Shown here: piece after piece, positions 40,323-49,779 of the stretch
How positions within the stretch are numbered: the first letter of the stretch is position 1
How the letters are laid out: the number at the start of each line of letters is the position of its first letter
Source of the DNA: Rhizobium leguminosarum
GTDB taxonomy: Bacteria; Pseudomonadota; Alphaproteobacteria; Rhizobiales; Rhizobiaceae
Reading direction: 5' to 3'
DNA: 64,000 nt
Assembly (NCBI RefSeq): GCF_017876795.1
Contig: NZ_JAGIOR010000002.1
Span: 248,001-312,000, forward strand
The notes under the pieces: generated by a model
The model's database searches: none
Told to the model about the DNA's origin: nothing
The model's input: only the letters and a program-made list of their open reading frames with translations
Translations under genes and position numbers: made by a program

Positions 40323-40371
40323 GTCCTCCGATTGCGGTCAATCAATTGATTCGGTTCAAGGAAATGGCGAA

Positions 40372-40387
40372 TTTGTCAGCCGACAAG
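40372..40387. promoter_or_regulatory. parS-like site between repA and repB (degenerate)
   Basis: TTTGTCAGCCGACAAG lies right after the repA stop. It matches GTTNNCNGCNGNNAAC except at the first and last base, and shares TTGTCnGCnGACAA with the perfect palindromes at 10001, 10050 and 11707. In some repABC plasmids parS lies between repA and repB. Confidence 0.55.
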
Positions 40388-40388
40388 T

Positions 40389-41597
40389 TCATCGCCCCCA
40401 TGCCTGGTGAATGAGATCGGCAATCTCTGCGTTGACCGAGCCCATCGCCTCCAGCGCCCGATCATAGGTTCCCCGGTTCATCGACGAACGCTCCACCTCG
40501 TAGAGCGTCTGCTTGGTGATCCCGGCATCCGAGATCGCCGTCGACTTGACCATCTGGTTCCGGAGCATGAACTCGTGGAACATCGTCGACATGAAGCCGA
40601 CCATTTGCGCCTGCGGCACGTCGGTCGGTTCGTAGCGGGTGATCAGATAGCGGTACCAGGAGAGATTCACTTCGGCGCCGGCGGCGCGGATCGGCTTCAG
40701 GATGCCGCCGAGCATCAGCAGGAATTGGCCCATCGACATGACGTCGAGCATCTGCGGATGGATGGTGATCAGCACGCTTGTTGCCGCCGTCAGCGCCGTC
40801 AAGGTGAGGTAACCGAGCTGTGGTGGGCAATCGATGACGACGACATCGTAGCGATCGTCGACTTCGGCAAGGGCGCGCGAAATGCGGGTGAAAAACGTCT
40901 TGCCCTCATTGGTCGATTTGTCGGCCATGGCGAGCGGCGTGTCGTATTCGTATTCCTGCAGATCGAGATTGGCCGGCACGATATCGAGGCCGGGAAAATT
41001 CGTCCTGTGGATGATGTCTGCAAGCGGCTTCTTTTCGCCGTCGTAGCGGATCGCTTCGTAAATGGACGAGGCCTGGTCGAACTCCGGTTGAAAACCGTGC
41101 AGGGAGGAGAGCGATGCCTGCGGATCGAGATCGACGGCAAGCACGCGGTGGCCGGTCAGCGCAAGATGCTGGGCAAGATGGGCGGCCGTCGTCGTCTTGC
41201 CGGAGCCACCCTTGAAATTGACGACGGCCAACACCTGCAGCTTCTCTTTACCGCGGCGATGGGGAACATACATCCGGCTTTCGGAGCGGCCATGGACATC
41301 GAGATATCGCCTCAGTTCCAGCATCTGCTCGGCTGTGTAAGAACGGCGCCCGGAAGGCGACGTCTGCGGGCAGGGGCCTTTGCCTTCGAGATGCAGTTTC
41401 TTCAGCGTGCTTTGCGAGGCGCCGACATAATTCGCCACCTCCGCCAGGGAGAAGCTGCGCAGCGTCTTCTGCGCATTAGGCGGAAAGCGCTGCACGCTGA
41501 GCAGATGCAGCTTCTTTGAAATCACGTCGCCCTGTTCGAGAATCTGATCCTCGAAATGCAACGGCGCCTTGTTCAAGGCGGTCAAATTAGCGTTCAT
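40389..41597 (-). CDS. repA: Plasmid partition ATPase RepA (ParA type)
   Basis: 402 residues from the ATG at 41597; a TTG nine bases upstream is less likely. The N-terminal HTH (FSLAEVANYVGASQSTLKKLHLEG) autoregulates the operon. The ATPase has a deviant Walker A in VVNFKGGSGKTTTAAHLAQ (about residues 124-142), Walker A' in VLAVDLDPQASLSS, and Walker B in VVVIDCPPQLG. It forms filaments or gradients on the nucleoid to separate plasmid copies via RepB-parS. It is the first gene of the repA-repB-repC operon. Confidence 0.96.
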   Translation of the reverse strand: MNANLTALNKAPLHFEDQILEQGDVISKKLHLLSVQRFPPNAQKTLRSFSLAEVANYVGASQSTLKKLHLEGKGPCPQTSPSGRRSYTAEQMLELRRYLDVHGRSESRMYVPHRRGKEKLQVLAVVNFKGGSGKTTTAAHLAQHLALTGHRVLAVDLDPQASLSSLHGFQPEFDQASSIYEAIRYDGEKKPLADIIHRTNFPGLDIVPANLDLQEYEYDTPLAMADKSTNEGKTFFTRISRALAEVDDRYDVVVIDCPPQLGYLTLTALTAATSVLITIHPQMLDVMSMGQFLLMLGGILKPIRAAGAEVNLSWYRYLITRYEPTDVPQAQMVGFMSTMFHEFMLRNQMVKSTAISDAGITKQTLYEVERSSMNRGTYDRALEAMGSVNAEIADLIHQAWGR

Positions 41598-41651
41598 CGG
41601 CAGCAATCTTTCGGATAACGATTTTCGGGATCAAAAGCCCTTCTAACCGTT

Positions 41652-41680
41652 ATTATCCGCGATTCTCCGATGCCGGCCAA
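41652..41680 (-). promoter_or_regulatory. Predicted repA promoter
   Basis: Read on the minus strand: TTGGCC (-35, 41675-41680), a 17-base spacer, GATAAT (-10, 41652-41657). It lies 55-83 bases ahead of the repA ATG. CGTTATTATCC overlapping the -10 and GGATAACG at about 41613-41620 form an inverted pair, a likely RepA operator. Confidence 0.5.
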
Positions 41681-41687
41681 GAATTTT

Positions 41688-41709
41688 AAGGTTAACGCAT
41701 ATTAACCTT
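41688..41709. promoter_or_regulatory. Perfect dyad upstream of repA
   Basis: AAGGTTAA, six bases, TTAACCTT. It lies just upstream of the predicted repA promoter and may be an operator. No family of binding protein can be named from it. Confidence 0.45.
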
Positions 41710-41773
41710 TTCGGTGCTCGTCCAGGTACTTGGCCGATGCAGCAAGAATGTCGGGAGGGACTGAAAGCTTCGG

Positions 41774-41804
41774 GGCCGGGGGCGCGGAAAACGCACCCCC
41801 GGCC
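41774..41804. terminator. GC-rich hairpin after the sugar-transport operon
   Basis: GGCCGGGGGCG (41774-41784) and CGCACCCCCGGCC (41792-41804) form a nearly perfect stem between the ABC ATPase stop (41840) and the repA leader. There is no U-run. Confidence 0.4.
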
Positions 41805-41839
41805 GCCACCCGGCCGAAGGGGAGGGGCAATCGGCCGGC

Positions 41840-42901
41840 TTAATTCAGCGGGGTTTCGCCTGATGTGATCCGCTGCTCATCGGCGGCAAAGAGGTGAACG
41901 GCATCATGGATCGGAGCAATCCTCAGCACCTCGCCGGGGGCCGCCCTGATCCGCTCCCGGAACACGCAGGTGAGTGTCTGCGTTCCCAACCGGACGATCA
42001 CCAGCGTTTCCGAACCCGTAGGCTCGACGACGACGGTCGTCACTTCGATGCCATTGGGATCCAGCAGAATATGCTCGGGACGGATGCCATAGGTCACGGC
42101 ATCACTCGGACAGCGCTCGCTCGGCAGCAGCAGACCGTCGGCGGTTCGGAACCCGGCTTCGGTCATGTTGCCGCTGGTGAAATTCATCGCGGGCGAGCCG
42201 ATAAAGCCGGCAACGAAAAGGTTGTTCGGGCGGTCGTACAATTCCAGCGGCGAGCCCGACTGTTCGATCACCCCGTCCTTCATCACCACGATCTTGTCGG
42301 CCATGGTCATGGCTTCGATCTGGTCGTGGGTGACGTAGATGGTGGTCGTCTGCAGCCGTTGATGCAGTTCCTTGATCTCGGAGCGCATCTGCACCCTGAG
42401 CTTGGCGTCGAGGTTCGACAACGGCTCGTCGAAGAGGAAGACGGCCGGGTCGCGCACGATCGCCCGGCCCATGGCGACGCGCTGCCTCTGGCCGCCCGAC
42501 AGCTGTTTCGGATATCTCTCCAGCAGACTTTCCAGGCCGAGGATCTTGGCGGCATTGCCGACCCGCTGATCGATCTCCGTCTTCGGCATTCGTTTCAGCC
42601 GCAGCGAAAAACCCATATTCTTGGCAACGGTCATGTGCGGGTAGAGCGCGTAATTCTGGAACACCATGGCGATGTCCCGATCCTTCGGCGCAAGCTCGTT
42701 GACAATATGCCTGCCTATCTGGATCTGCCCTGAGGTGATGCCCTCCAGGCCGGCGATCATCCTGAGCAACGTGGATTTCCCGCAGCCCGAGGGGCCGACC
42801 AGAACGACGAACTCGCCGTCGCCGATGTCGACCGATACGCCCTTGATGGCTTTGAAAGCGCCGTAATCCTTGCGCGCATTGTTGACCGAAACATGGGCCA
42901 T
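41840..42901 (-). CDS. Carbohydrate ABC transporter ATPase (MsmK/UgpC type)
   Basis: 353 residues. Walker A GPSGCGKST (about 37-45), signature LSGGQRQRVAMGRA, Walker B VFLFDEPLSNLDAK and the H-loop VTHDQIEAMT are all intact. The C-terminal 110 residues form the OB-like regulatory domain typical of MalK/UgpC ATPases. It energises import through the permeases at 45107-46875. It is last in the operon, downstream of the isomerase gene. Confidence 0.94.
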   Translation of the reverse strand: MAHVSVNNARKDYGAFKAIKGVSVDIGDGEFVVLVGPSGCGKSTLLRMIAGLEGITSGQIQIGRHIVNELAPKDRDIAMVFQNYALYPHMTVAKNMGFSLRLKRMPKTEIDQRVGNAAKILGLESLLERYPKQLSGGQRQRVAMGRAIVRDPAVFLFDEPLSNLDAKLRVQMRSEIKELHQRLQTTTIYVTHDQIEAMTMADKIVVMKDGVIEQSGSPLELYDRPNNLFVAGFIGSPAMNFTSGNMTEAGFRTADGLLLPSERCPSDAVTYGIRPEHILLDPNGIEVTTVVVEPTGSETLVIVRLGTQTLTCVFRERIRAAPGEVLRIAPIHDAVHLFAADEQRITSGETPLN

Positions 42902-42923
42902 TGCAGTCCTCCTGAAATCGCTA

Positions 42924-43781
42924 TCAAAGCCTGCTCAAGACATTTTTGAGATAATCGAGGCCGAGACGTTCGCCCTCCTTACGCGCCGACAAATCCTTGC
43001 CAGGCCAGCCATAGGCGGCGTCCTCGTGCTCGATCGACAGCGTGCCGTCGAAGCCGGCCCCACGCGCCTGGCGCAGCAACCGCGGCCAGTCGATGAGGCC
43101 TTGCCCCGGCAGCTTGTATTGCCACCAGCCCTTGCCGTGATAGCCGACGGCCTGCAGGACCTCTGTATCGACTGCCGTGTCCTTGGCGTGCAGGATGGCG
43201 ATGCGATCCTTCACCGCTTCCATCGCCTGATAGGGATCGACGCCGATGCGGATGAGATGCGAGGGGTCGAATTCCAAGCCGAAACGAGGATCCCTGATCC
43301 GCCGAAAAAGCTCCTGCCATCCTTTCGGCGTCGTACCGATGAAATTGTCCTTCGGACCCGGCCAGTTCTCGATTGCGAAGGTGAGGCCGCGGGATTGCGT
43401 CTCTGCGATCAGCCGGTTTGCGAATTCGGCGAAGTCGTCATAATTGAGGTCTTCGCTGGCGCTGTCGTCGCGGCAGGGAAAAATCACGAAGATCGGGACG
43501 CCGGCTTCACCGATTGCCTTGGCAAAATCGGCGGTTTTCGCCCGAAGCTCCCGGCGCTTGTCGCGGTCGGCGTCGAGCTGATTGCCGAAATAGGTTATCG
43601 AAGAGACGAAGAGACCGCGGCTGCGGGCGAGGGCGACGGCGTTCGCCACCTGATCTGGCGTTTTGATATGGCCGCCGACATCGATTTCGATGGCATCGAA
43701 CCCCGCCGATGCGGCGAAATCCACCACTTCCTCCAGTGGGCGATCATTGAATGTCGAGGTGTAAAAGCCGATCTTCACCAA
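42924..43781 (-). CDS. Sugar phosphate isomerase/epimerase (xylose isomerase-like TIM barrel)
   Basis: 285 residues of the AP endonuclease 2 / xylose-isomerase-like TIM barrel family: VKIGFYTSTFND at the N-terminus, DAIEIDVGGH, LTFAIENWPG with metal-ligand Glu, FGLEFDPSHLIRIGVDP (Asp and His ligands), and GTLSIEHEDAAYG. It probably isomerises or dehydrates the imported sugar or its oxidised form. It sits between a ROK regulator and the ABC ATPase on the same strand. Confidence 0.85.
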   Translation of the reverse strand: MVKIGFYTSTFNDRPLEEVVDFAASAGFDAIEIDVGGHIKTPDQVANAVALARSRGLFVSSITYFGNQLDADRDKRRELRAKTADFAKAIGEAGVPIFVIFPCRDDSASEDLNYDDFAEFANRLIAETQSRGLTFAIENWPGPKDNFIGTTPKGWQELFRRIRDPRFGLEFDPSHLIRIGVDPYQAMEAVKDRIAILHAKDTAVDTEVLQAVGYHGKGWWQYKLPGQGLIDWPRLLRQARGAGFDGTLSIEHEDAAYGWPGKDLSARKEGERLGLDYLKNVLSRL

Positions 43782-43825
43782 ATCCTCCCATCTTTACCAA
43801 ATCCCTGGGGCCGCGCCGGCCGTTT

Positions 43826-45088
43826 TCAGCTGTTCAGGCGATCCATATTTTTGAGCGGCGACCGGGTGCGTTGAGCCGCGTCAGCCGATGCGAGCATCAG
43901 CGCTGCCGCCATCGGCATGGCCGCCGCCCCCATCGCCGAAGCGTCCTCGCCGAGCGATGCGCGATGAAGCGAGGGCAGGTTCATGTCCTCGGGGTCGAGA
44001 TGCTCGTGCACATAACGCAGCAACTCGTCGACGATGCGGATCGGCAGCCTGCCGCCGACGAGGACGGCGTCGGGATCGACGATCATGCCGATATGCTTGA
44101 CGGCGACGGCCAGATGCGCGCCCATTTCCTTCAGCCACTGCGAAACCAGGCGCTTGCCATGCGCATCCAGCGTCAGGAGGTCGTGCGGAACGCTTACCTC
44201 GACGTCGTGCCGCGCAAGAAAATCATAGAGGGAAAACAGCGAGAATATCTCGCCGAGAAGCTGGACCTTATGGCTCTTCTCGTCCCTGCCGTCGGCAATT
44301 GGAAGCCAGCCAATCTCGCCGCTGAGGCCCATAGCGCCGCGATGACCGTTGCCGTCAAGCACGAGACCTCCGCCGGGGCAGGCATTGATGGCGATGTAGA
44401 AGAAACTGCTGCTTTCGGCACCCAGTCCATAATCGAGCTCGGCAAGCGCGGCGGCATTGGCTTCATTCTCGATGAAGACAGGATGCTGTGTCAGGTTTTC
44501 CAGCGCCGCGCGCACATCGAATGCCGTCCATTCCTGATAGGTCTTGGGTTTGCCGAGGAGCGAAATCTCCCCAAGCCAATCCGGCATCGCGAGCCCGATG
44601 CCGGCCAGGCGCGCGTCGTCGATCAGCCGGCTGCGCTGGAAATGCGAAATCGCATCTGATGTCAGCTGCAGGAATTCCGCCGGCAGGATGAAGCGCTTTT
44701 CATGATGCACGCGGGCACGGACATTGCCGACGGCATCGACGGCCAGGACGGTCAGATGATCGCGATCGATATTGATGCCGATCGCAAAACAAGCGTCCGG
44801 ATTGATCTCGAGTTCGATCGCCGGCTGTCCTCTCAGCCCATGCCGCCGGCGGGCTTCCATGATCAGGCCCTCATCCAGCAGGCGATCGACGATGCGAGCG
44901 ATTGCCGGTTTGGTAAAACCCGTCTGGCGAGCGATTTCGGCTCGTGAAATCGGTGCCTGGCGATGGATGCAGCGCAGCACGACGGCCCTGTTGTGCTCGC
45001 CTGCATCTTCGACATTGGCGCCGGTCAGATCCGGGGAAAGCCTGGCGCCGAGCGTCTGGTTCATGGGGTCGTATCCTTCCTCACTCAT
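43826..45088 (-). CDS. ROK-family transcriptional regulator
   Basis: 420 residues. The N-terminal winged HTH (NRAVVLRCIHRQAPISRAEIARQTGFTKPAIARIVDRLLDEGLIMEARR, about residues 32-80) is followed by a ROK sugar-kinase-like domain (ACFAIGINIDRDHLTVLAVDAVG; INACPGGGLVLDGNGHRGAMGLSGEIGW). The usual ROK zinc Cys cluster is absent, as in many repressor members. It likely senses the sugar transported by the cluster it sits in and controls the upstream promoter. An alternative start is at 45064. Confidence 0.88.
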   Translation of the reverse strand: MSEEGYDPMNQTLGARLSPDLTGANVEDAGEHNRAVVLRCIHRQAPISRAEIARQTGFTKPAIARIVDRLLDEGLIMEARRRHGLRGQPAIELEINPDACFAIGINIDRDHLTVLAVDAVGNVRARVHHEKRFILPAEFLQLTSDAISHFQRSRLIDDARLAGIGLAMPDWLGEISLLGKPKTYQEWTAFDVRAALENLTQHPVFIENEANAAALAELDYGLGAESSSFFYIAINACPGGGLVLDGNGHRGAMGLSGEIGWLPIADGRDEKSHKVQLLGEIFSLFSLYDFLARHDVEVSVPHDLLTLDAHGKRLVSQWLKEMGAHLAVAVKHIGMIVDPDAVLVGGRLPIRIVDELLRYVHEHLDPEDMNLPSLHRASLGEDASAMGAAAMPMAAALMLASADAAQRTRSPLKNMDRLNS

Positions 45089-45106
45089 GGAGATTAAAAC
45101 CGACCC

Positions 45107-45949
45107 TCATCCCTTCACCGCGCCGCTGGTCATCGCGCCGAGGATCAGCCTCTGGAGCGATAGGAAGGCCACGATTGCCGGAACGACCGAGATCAGGCAG
45201 GCGGCGGCGAGAAGCTGGATGGACGAGTCGGTCTGCATGCCACGGAAGTTAAAGATTCCGACGCCGATCGGCATCAGGTCATTTTTGGTGAGCAGCAGGA
45301 AAGGCACCAAAAATTGCGACCAGCCGGCAATCACCGTGATGATGAAGACCGAGGCGATGCCCGGCGCCGACAAGGGCAGAACAATACGCCAGAACACCGA
45401 AAACCTGTTGCAGCCGTCGATCATGGCGGCTTCGTCGAGGCTGCGCGGAATGCCGTCGACCGTGCTCTTCAAAAGCCAGGTCGCCAGCGGAACACCGAGG
45501 GCGATATAGACCATGACGACGGCAAAATGGGTGTCCAGCATTCCGAGGCGGTTCATGTAGCGGTAGAGCGGCACCATGATGACAAGCGGCGAAATCATCT
45601 GGAAAAGCAGCAGACCCATCATCGACAGGCCCTTGCCGCGGAATTGAAAGCGGGAAAAGGCGTAAGCCGCGGGCAGTGCTACGATCAGCACGCCGAAGCC
45701 GCTCAAGGCCGCAAGCTTGAGACCGTTCCAGAGATAGACCGGAAAATAGCTGTTGTTCAAAACGGTGATGAAATTGTCGATGGTTGGGTTCTGAGGAATA
45801 TAGCGCGCCGCGCCGCGATAGATTTCGCGCTTGTCACGCATCGCCATCGACAGGAGATAGGTGAGGGGGCCAGCGAAGAAGATGAACATCACCAGCATGA
45901 AGAGATAGCTGAAGGCATCGCCGAGCCGCGTTCCGGTCCGTCCGCTCAT
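45107..45949 (-). CDS. Carbohydrate ABC transporter permease (MalG type)
   Basis: 280 residues with six membrane segments, including LFMLVMFIFFAGPLTYLLSMA and FIITVIAGWSQFLVPFLLL. The EAA loop that contacts the ATPase is LDEAAMIDGCNRFSVFWRIVLPLSAPG. Its start overlaps the stop of the MalF-type gene (ATGA). It ends 18 bases before the ROK regulator. Confidence 0.92.
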   Translation of the reverse strand: MSGRTGTRLGDAFSYLFMLVMFIFFAGPLTYLLSMAMRDKREIYRGAARYIPQNPTIDNFITVLNNSYFPVYLWNGLKLAALSGFGVLIVALPAAYAFSRFQFRGKGLSMMGLLLFQMISPLVIMVPLYRYMNRLGMLDTHFAVVMVYIALGVPLATWLLKSTVDGIPRSLDEAAMIDGCNRFSVFWRIVLPLSAPGIASVFIITVIAGWSQFLVPFLLLTKNDLMPIGVGIFNFRGMQTDSSIQLLAAACLISVVPAIVAFLSLQRLILGAMTSGAVKG

Positions 45950-46875
45950 TGCTCTTCCTCCTTCGGCAGGAATGACGCATAGACGAAGGCAAGCCCGAGG
46001 CTGATGATCAGCATGAGCACGGAGAGCACGCTGCCGCCTGATAGATCGTAGTTTCTAAAGACGATATTGAAAACGTAGAGCGAGATGACCTCGGTCGCGC
46101 GCCCCGGACCACCGCCGGTCAGCGTGATGATCGCATCGAAAGTATTCACCGTCTGGATCGTGATGAGGATCATGTTGACGAGGATCGCCGCGCGCAGCTG
46201 CGGAAGGGTGACGAAGAAGAACTGTTGCGATGCGGTTGCGCCATCGACCTCGGCGGCTTCGTAGAGCGAGGGATCGATCGCCTTTAGCGCCGCATACATG
46301 ACGACCATCGAAAAGGCCGTGCCGCGCCATATGTTGGAGATCAGCGTCGACCATGGGGCGATTGCGGGATCGGAAAGCCAGGCGACGGTGGGCATGTGCA
46401 TCAGCCGCAAAATGCTGTTCAACGCGCCGTAAGGCGCTTCGGAAAACAGCATCTGCCAGATGATGCCGCCGGCAATGCCGGGGACGACCCAGGCGATCAG
46501 CGCCGTCGTTCTCAGGATCGTGGTGCCGAACAGGCCGCGTTTTTCGCCGCGGATAACCACGACGGCAACGGCAATGCCCAGAATTTGCTGGCCGATGACG
46601 CTGCCGCCGACGAAAATCAGCGTCGCCCATAAAATGTCGGGCAGCTGCGGTGAGCTCAAGGCATTGACGATCGAGCCCAGCGTATAGTCCTGATTGTCGC
46701 CGATCAGCGTCGCATTGGTAAATGACAGCCTGAAAACGTCGATGACCGGATAAAGATAGAAAATGCCGATGACGATGATCACGGGCATGATCCAGGGCAG
46801 GGGCGCACCGGCGAAACGGCGCATGAACGATCTGCTTTGAGGCGGGCTGTCAACCTCGATGGCAATAGGGCTCAT
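45946..46875 (-). CDS. Carbohydrate ABC transporter permease (MalF type)
   Basis: 309 residues with about six membrane spans (for example IMPVIIVIGIFYLYPVIDVFRLSF and SVLSVLMLIISLGLAFVYASF). The EAA motif is LYEAAEVDGATASQQFFFVTLPQLRAAI. It partners with the MalG-type permease and lies about 100 bases after the binding-protein gene. Confidence 0.92.
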   Translation of the reverse strand: MSPIAIEVDSPPQSRSFMRRFAGAPLPWIMPVIIVIGIFYLYPVIDVFRLSFTNATLIGDNQDYTLGSIVNALSSPQLPDILWATLIFVGGSVIGQQILGIAVAVVVIRGEKRGLFGTTILRTTALIAWVVPGIAGGIIWQMLFSEAPYGALNSILRLMHMPTVAWLSDPAIAPWSTLISNIWRGTAFSMVVMYAALKAIDPSLYEAAEVDGATASQQFFFVTLPQLRAAILVNMILITIQTVNTFDAIITLTGGGPGRATEVISLYVFNIVFRNYDLSGGSVLSVLMLIISLGLAFVYASFLPKEEEQ

Positions 46876-46978
46876 TGGCTTCTCTGTCCGGATTTGGCAC
46901 TGTCGGCGGCGCCTGTGAGGCCAGGCGCCGCCGCTGTCTCAAGCATCACTGACGCTTGGGCGTCAGTCACACCCGCGG

Positions 46979-48277
46979 TCATAGACGTTTGTAAGCTTCC
47001 ATTGCCGCGTTGAAGGCGGCATTCAAAGCGTCCTCCGGCTTTTTGGTGCCGGAGAGAACGTCGCCCATCATGATCTGGATCTGGTTGGAGATCTCGGGAT
47101 AGATCGGCACACCGGGGCGTGCCTGTCCGTCGACCAGAGCCGCGGCGAAGGTCTTGTTGGCTTCGGTGGAGAACACCTCATATTTGTCGAAGAGCGATTT
47201 GCGGGTCGGCAACTGCTGCTGCAGCGCGTTTGCCGGCCCCATATAGACCTCGCGTGCGAGGTTGGCGCACATCTCGACCTTGTCCTTGTCCTTGCTGAAG
47301 GAGGCGATCGTCCAGCCGCCGGTGCCGGTCGAGCGCTGATCGGCACTGGGACCGGGGATTGGCGAGAAGGTCCAGTTCTTGAACTCGTCCTCGTCGAGCG
47401 TGGTCTTCAACTGCGCATATTGCCAGTTGCCGCCGATGAAGAGCGCCGTCGTCGCCGCTGCGGCCGCAGCATTCATGTCGTCGTAATTGGCGATCGTGCT
47501 GACGCGCTTGGGCGCTGCGCCGGAATCGACGAGATCCTTGAAGTAATTCAGCGCTTTGAGGAATTTCTCCTTGTTCTCGCCCTCGCCGAATACCGGCTTG
47601 CCGGAGTCGTCGACGAGCTTGCCGCCGAGCGCCCAATAATTTGCGAGCCAGTCGAACGTCGTCCCTTCCCAGCGCCCGCCGTTGAAGAGCACGCCTTCCA
47701 TGCCTTCCTTGGTGGAGGCGAGCGCGGCCTTTTTCAGGTCGTCCCAGGTCTGCGGCGCATCCGCGACGATCGACTTGTTGCGGTAGAGCACCCGAAGGTC
47801 GGTGTCCCACCACCATGCCCGGACCGTCTGGTCTTTGTCGGTGATGCCGCTGCGGATGAAGGGGAAGAGGTCAGCCACTTCTTCCTTCGAGAAGTAAGGC
47901 GTGAAGTCCGCAAGGACGTGATTGACCATGAACTGCGAAAGCACGAAGGAATCGACGGCGGCGCAATCGGGCGCATTGCCGGCCTTGGCCTGCTCCAGCA
48001 TCTTGGCCTGTTCGGTGCCGATGTCCGACGACATGAACTGCATCTGCAGTTTCCAGTCGGGATGCTTCTTGATGAAATCGACGAAGAGCTTCTGATAGCC
48101 CTCGGCGATCGCCGGATCCGCATTGTTCGGACTGTCGTTCGTCAGACGGACGACGAGGGATTTCGGGGCATCGGTAAGGCCGATCCTGTCCTTGGTAGCA
48201 AGTTCCTGGGCAAATGAAACTGATGCTGAAAATAACATTGTGCTCAGCGCTAATGCACTGACGGTGGCGCTCTTCAT
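46979..48277 (-). CDS. Periplasmic sugar-binding protein of the ABC transporter
   Basis: 432 residues. The signal peptide is MKSATVSALALSTMLFSASVSFA, followed by a family 1 extracellular solute-binding domain (VDSFVLSQFMVNHVLADFTPYF; GVLFNGGRWEGTTFDWLANYWALGG; GTGGWTIASFSK). It binds the substrate and delivers it to the permeases. The ATG at 48277 has GGAG upstream and gives a clean signal peptide; a longer open frame begins at 48337. It is the first gene of the transport operon; the promoter should lie in the AT-rich region 48278-48425. Confidence 0.92.
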   Translation of the reverse strand: MKSATVSALALSTMLFSASVSFAQELATKDRIGLTDAPKSLVVRLTNDSPNNADPAIAEGYQKLFVDFIKKHPDWKLQMQFMSSDIGTEQAKMLEQAKAGNAPDCAAVDSFVLSQFMVNHVLADFTPYFSKEEVADLFPFIRSGITDKDQTVRAWWWDTDLRVLYRNKSIVADAPQTWDDLKKAALASTKEGMEGVLFNGGRWEGTTFDWLANYWALGGKLVDDSGKPVFGEGENKEKFLKALNYFKDLVDSGAAPKRVSTIANYDDMNAAAAAATTALFIGGNWQYAQLKTTLDEDEFKNWTFSPIPGPSADQRSTGTGGWTIASFSKDKDKVEMCANLAREVYMGPANALQQQLPTRKSLFDKYEVFSTEANKTFAAALVDGQARPGVPIYPEISNQIQIMMGDVLSGTKKPEDALNAAFNAAMEAYKRL

Positions 48278-48430
48278 GATGGGTCTCCTCCCCATTTGGA
48301 ACGAATACAGCCTGGCGGTCGGTTGACCTCTCCTCATTTCCGTGCTGCATTAATTAGATTAAGTTACTTTGATTTGATGTCAAGCCAGAGCTTTGGGAGG
48401 ATCGAAATGCTGGCGACATTCAACAGCAGC
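48278..48430 (-). promoter_or_regulatory. Leader of the sugar-transport operon
   Basis: AT-rich around 48350-48385 with TTAATTAGATTAAGTTAC, a partial dyad suited to a ROK-type operator. Upstream it is cut off by the IS630 element at 48431. Confidence 0.4.
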
Positions 48431-49527
48431 TAGTCACCTGAATCTGAAGTTCGGTTCATTGTCTTTTGGCAGAATCGCTTGACGGATGCGAGGATCTGGT
48501 CGGCGGATTTGACCCACTTGTATGGGGTTGGGTTTTCGTTGTGACTTTCGATGAAGGCGTCGATGTCGGCTTCCAACTCTGCGGTGGATCGGTGTACGCC
48601 GCGCTGCAACTGTTTTCGCGTCAACTCTGCGAACCAGCGCTCGACCTGATTGATCCAGGATGCCGACGTTGGCGTGAAGTGAACATGCCAGTGCGGGCGG
48701 CGCGCGAGCCAGGCCTTGATCCTTGGCGTCTTGTGGGTCGCATAGTTGTCCATCACCAGATGCACGTCTGGTCCATTGGGCATTTCGGCATCAATCCGCT
48801 TCAGGAAGTCGAGGAACTCAGTGGCCCGGTGACGCTTGTAGCAATGGCCGATCACTGCCCCAGTGGCAATGTCGAGCGCGGCGAACAGCGATGTCGTGCC
48901 GTTGCGGACATAGGTATGGGTCCGTCGTTCGGCGACACCCGGCGCCATGGGCAGCACAGGCTGCTCGCGATCCAGTGCCTGGATTTGCGATTTCTCATCC
49001 ACGCAGAGCACGATCGCCCGGTCCGGGGGCGACATATAGAGGCCGACGATGTCCTGCACCTTGTCGACGAAGAGCGGATCAGAGGAAAGCTTGAATGTCT
49101 CGGCACGGTGCGGCTGCAGGCCGAATGCGGTCCAAATCCGACGAATGGTGGTATGCGACAGTCCGCTATCGGCTGCCATCGAACGGATGGACCAGTGCGT
49201 GGCATCCTTGGGGGTGGTGTTCAAGGTACGTTCGACGACCTGGGCAACCTGCGCGTCGGAGACAGTTCGCGGTCGGCCGGCACGATATTCATCCGTCAAC
49301 CCTTCCATACCATCCTGTACGAACCGGCGGCGCCATTTGCCAACCGTGTGCTCATGAACGCCCAGGCGTTCGGCAACGTCCTTGCTTTGCAGACCCTGCG
49401 CGCACAGCAAGACCATCCGGCAGCGATCCGATAAGGAGCGTGGCGCTTTAAGCCGGCGAACCTGAGATTCGAGAAAACTTCTATCCGCGTCGCTCAGAAC
49501 GACGAGGTCCGCCCGCCTGCCAACCAT
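48430..49527 (-). CDS. IS630-family transposase
   Basis: 365 residues. N-terminal HTH domains ([42 protein letters not shown]) precede a DDE domain: Asp in [15 protein letters not shown], Asp in [18 protein letters not shown], Glu in [19 protein letters not shown]. All three acidic residues are present. Its stop TAG is completed by the TA target duplication and the next flanking base. One uninterrupted gene, without the frameshift seen in some IS630 members. Confidence 0.93.
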   Translation of the reverse strand: MVGRRADLVVLSDADRSFLESQVRRLKAPRSLSDRCRMVLLCAQGLQSKDVAERLGVHEHTVGKWRRRFVQDGMEGLTDEYRAGRPRTVSDAQVAQVVERTLNTTPKDATHWSIRSMAADSGLSHTTIRRIWTAFGLQPHRAETFKLSSDPLFVDKVQDIVGLYMSPPDRAIVLCVDEKSQIQALDREQPVLPMAPGVAERRTHTYVRNGTTSLFAALDIATGAVIGHCYKRHRATEFLDFLKRIDAEMPNGPDVHLVMDNYATHKTPRIKAWLARRPHWHVHFTPTSASWINQVERWFAELTRKQLQRGVHRSTAELEADIDAFIESHNENPTPYKWVKSADQILASVKRFCQKTMNRTSDSGD

Positions 49528-49591
49528 CGATCAACTCCTGCTCTCGTGACAGAAGCCAAACAAAATGACGCTTACTTTGGTTCCAGGTGAC
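48433..49591 (-). mobile_element. IS630-family insertion sequence, 1.16 kb
   Basis: The ends begin GTCACCTG on both sides inside TA dinucleotides (48431-48432 and 49592-49593), the TA duplication known for IS630. The terminal repeats diverge after about ten bases. It lies between the sugar-transport operon and the divergent Gfo/Idh/MocA gene. Confidence 0.85.
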
Positions 49592-49779
49592 TAGCGCGCA
49601 CGCTGGTTTTCGGAAGGGATATGCGCCAATTAAAGTGACGGAGCGTGCCTTCGGACACGCGGCGCATCCATCCGCAATTTTCCTGAAGAAGAGCACGAGG
49701 CGATCGCGGATGGCCGCGATGGCAGGCGCAGTTTTTGTCCGGCTGCGCGGTAGCCGGAAGCGAACTCATGGAGGATCAG

